The notes beneath the pieces are model-generated. The model saw nothing but the letters and a program-made list of their open reading frames with translations. It had not been told where the DNA came from and did not search any database. This document shows positions 63,601 through 64,000 of a stretch of 64,000 bases of DNA, piece by piece. The stretch's first letter is position 1, and every line of letters starts with the position of its first letter. The stretch comes from Oligoflexus sp. (GTDB lineage: Bacteria > Bdellovibrionota_B > Oligoflexia > Oligoflexales > Oligoflexaceae). The position numbers and the translations under genes were made by a program. The stretch covers positions 1 to 64,000 of the forward strand of contig JACMPP010000059.1 in assembly GCA_014377445.1 (NCBI GenBank), given 5' to 3'.

Positions 63601-64000
63601 CAGCTGCGCTGTCTTTTGAAATTATACTCGATACTTCAAGAGCGGCTGTATCGTCTCCCACAGCTGTCGTATAGTTAAAAATGAGGGTGCTCGTCCCACT
63701 TCCGCTCGCATAAGGGGCAAATCCATTGCCGCCCCCGTGCTTGACGAGCAGACTGAGATTCCCCCCCTGAGTCACGTGAACCTTGCCGGAGAATTTCACC
63801 TCAATCGGAATCCCCGTGGCCTGCGGATAAACGCCTGGAGCGAGTGAACTCGATAGGGATTTAACGATAAGACTCGACCTATTTGCGGGGATGAGGACAG
63901 GCATACAGGTCTTCGATCGCAGGATACCGTGTTCCGCGAAAATACACAGTTTATAATCACGTGCAGGTTCGTAGCCCCCAATCACGAAAGAGCTTGAATT
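57671..64000 (-). CDS. Giant repeat lipoprotein-like protein with FGE-like C-terminus (copy 2, 5' end beyond window)
   Basis: Open from the right edge to TGA 57671, at least 2109 codons; the true start lies outside. Same order as copy 1: five ~224-residue repeats (conserved YTVQAGD near 63020, 62340, 61670 and similar sites; four Cys per FN3-like half: KLC, DC, SC, YACVQ), a linker, and two FGE/SUMF1-like domains (VRLPTSEEWRRASKWIG, MAGNLREWVDNR; then SSCRSRYGAADMVGN and the final GWWIGTRCSF, where copy 1 has a similar but diverged end). The DNA of the FGE part is still clearly alignable to copy 1. Likely exported and surface-bound; role (adhesion or glycan recognition) is inference. Confidence 0.88.
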   Translation of the reverse strand, partial: NSSSFVIGGYEPARDYKLCIFAEHGILRSKTCMPVLIPANRSSLIVKSLSSSLAPGVYPQATGIPIEVKFSGKVHVTQGGNLSLLVKHGGGNGFAPYASGSGTSTLIFNYTTAVGDDTAALEVSSIISKDSAAEILDEKDRPLSYSLPLPGSGSSLLEQKKLAIDTMLPTSPSAVTFPSAVSSSEALSFSWAASSDLNFSGYLTKLCSDAQCSSACGSAKRTTVLSTEEIGVDGNSYYACVQAVDSAQNKSAWISSSSPVTVSTSAPSIVSVSSSALDGAYKAGTIIPIVLTYSGTVYVTNANDLSLSLSTTPTSRNAVYSSGSGSSTLVFNYTVQAGDTAADLNYSAPSSLSLGATGAIKTIANVAVSTALPPIASPLSLAGLKSLVIDATAPSSPSAVGFSGAMSTSLSAPVSWSNSADTNFRYHKLKLCAASDCVSSCTGGTTSVSSPANLLGVHGSSAYACVQGEDLAGNLTPWISSISPITIDTAAPSVTSISSANADAYYQAGALLTIDVYFSENVFVTNAGDLGLLMETGATDRTAVYSSGSGTSKLSFSYTVQAGDSNDDLNVASTSALSLGAAGTIRDAAGNNLSLTLPPLSGPNMLSAQKNIVIDTLAPVAPSGVQFLSAKSSSLNFLANWSNSSDANFKRHNVKLCAAADCVTSCSGAISQAQSPATLTGVNGSVYYACVQGEDLAANLSAWVPSASTLTVDTSPPVVSDVTSTTPDGIYKLGALLTLSVQFSKPVFVLGSENLGLLLETGTTDRTALYQSGSGTNTLSFAYTVQAGDINADLEAQSTAALSVGAGSIRDDSGNNAVLTLPNLSGANSISTHKALVIDTAFPSAPASVGFAGASSTSLSFNMSWANSTDLHFSTHNTKLCVANDCLSSCISTSTSTASPKSMTGGNGGVYYGCVQGVDTAGNTSAWIASTLPITVDNSVPTVTNVSSTASDGYFKQGAVLPITVTFSENVYVANGTDLRLKLETGIPDTDALYSSGSGTNTLIFNYTVAASDTSADLDLFSTTALSLGATGTIQDAGTNNANLTLPAPGVNSLAGQKALVIDTTLPTAPSAVTLPNSYSLSSSFPVSFINGTDLNFRYSDAKLCTDAGCSIGCISVKTSVSSPVSLSGALATPYYACIQSRDLAANVSGYIASASTITVENPLVFAGAASADVLGSWADGTGKLELTFGGTPDARITQYQVFYSPSASYSSFSLASPIATINYGDATYDAVATDNKILVSIPAASLQDGYYYVRYYDPSGKYVDANRAVSSLTYVLKGTPGYVLVPKKFSSLSYDYFIMRYEASLSSAGSNAGGDTVTTTESSLAGCSYKFHVNGTVADVSCGSKVITKAAESLAGIAPQVNIAWPTAYYACRNASGANAKVRLPTSEEWRRASKWIGTSYADMWTNYTSNTGGNCNVNATSAASTGSASLCKSALGVQDMAGNLREWVDNRILQYSISGNSESRFSYGPTIGRSISNGIDNIVQRFHTLDPGASGLALTLGANFKTPTFADQKQYGTNVQTWTDPATANSDAIGFRCLGFRADTMPTISQLALPDEPKFVTGDLATAGLIPENLYVKDSRWEQVAITIDGTTTDAVAEGRVNVTWTPWSKTSCNTSGTCTASDAGLVYKLYRFTEPNHQSIRPATPWALGNSGSNYASDKPIDPLAVDSSGTRLYTSSSSDGTLIATISNCVTATPANCSFADLSTKDGGNLNVGKIYNYILSAEDADGNAIVPSVQRYRSPYFAGPTLSGASAFRLEPRLRRASVFLVDEFYQQNQTRPQIMVHVPMEKSGLDHDFFLQKYEASQYGGTVANNSPNGASDWPTHGTATSWVKNAAQCYDLFLQTGTFDLSSCGNGTSINATTATVQSKQGTAPLASIDQGAAWKACRYTTLADSSGKTYSLQLATDAEWMKAADWGDSNQDGTIEASLNPFTGSVSISSLESGGSDATTIRCHTDANPWGNIASNSSGSGSTSSCRSRYGAADMVGNAFEITSGRVLDLQGQDNGVDGLWLGQSFLNTSGGGVTFASLNSGNYDLLRGLPKASLTAPIVFDAADSYNAGSGLVSSIRGDHFNANTAGPAGAGRWSLDLNTPTYFPSGWWIGTRCSF
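60540..63900 (-). repeat. Five tandem ~672-bp coding repeats of giant copy 2
   Basis: The SGSGT-type Ig motif recurs near 61002, 61677, 62349, 63027 and 63693, spaced 666-678 bp. Repeat number equals that of copy 1, so the whole gene was duplicated after the repeats had formed. Confidence 0.8.

Overview
The window looks like a chromosomal segment of a Gram-negative, motile, mid-GC bacterium. The high density of secreted lipoproteins, the large hybrid histidine kinases, an imelysin iron locus, GGAGG-type ribosome binding sites and the style of the giant repeat lipoproteins suggest Bdellovibrionota (class Oligoflexia, Oligoflexus-like). That taxonomic guess is inference only; no rRNA or other marker gene was seen.

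Layout. Two giant paralogous surface lipoprotein genes, both on the minus strand, lie at the two ends (1-6804, running off the left edge; 57671-64000, running off the right edge). Each encodes five repeats of about 224 residues (a four-cysteine fibronectin-like half plus an Ig-like half) followed by two formylglycine-generating-enzyme-like (FGE/SUMF1 fold) domains. Inward from the left come a DTW-domain tRNA modification enzyme, a hybrid histidine kinase, a methyltransferase, a coupled pair of lipoproteins of which one is a papain-like peptidase, a truncated SDR remnant, methionine aminopeptidase, and a Cys-rich exported protein. At 15.7-19.7 kb lies an iron-type operon with a Fur-like box (porin, imelysin lipoprotein, di-heme DUF1111 cytochrome). 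It is followed by a convergent two-gene operon for secreted Ig-like and thrombospondin-3-repeat proteins, a second hybrid kinase, and a chemoreceptor whose stop codon overlaps the start of a flagellin gene.

The middle (29-45 kb) mixes a GH30-like lipoprotein with housekeeping genes: an App1-like phosphatase, an FKBP lipoprotein, nadB, pgsA, a PfkB kinase, lepB, a left-handed beta-helix protein, an LTA-synthase-like phosphotransferase, an alpha/beta hydrolase and a GT4 glycosyltransferase. The right part (45-57 kb) has a phosphopantetheinyl transferase, a receiver protein, an esterase, a histidine kinase, a Nudix hydrolase, a long class V aminotransferase, a HAD phosphatase, an Rsm22-type methyltransferase, a peptidase-regulatory-domain lipoprotein, a 6S-like RNA with its own promoter and terminator, an Hpt protein and a cytochrome c lipoprotein.

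The most unusual signal is a pair of related RNA elements (32027-32232 and 39545-39737). Each begins 5-6 nt after the stop codon of an unrelated gene. Exactly 40 nt into each element, after a near-identical SD-rich stretch, is a tiny open frame (MANGVCYL and MSTGVCYCK), and each element ends in a terminator. I did not recognise the family. No tRNA, rRNA, CRISPR array, transposase or phage module was recognised.
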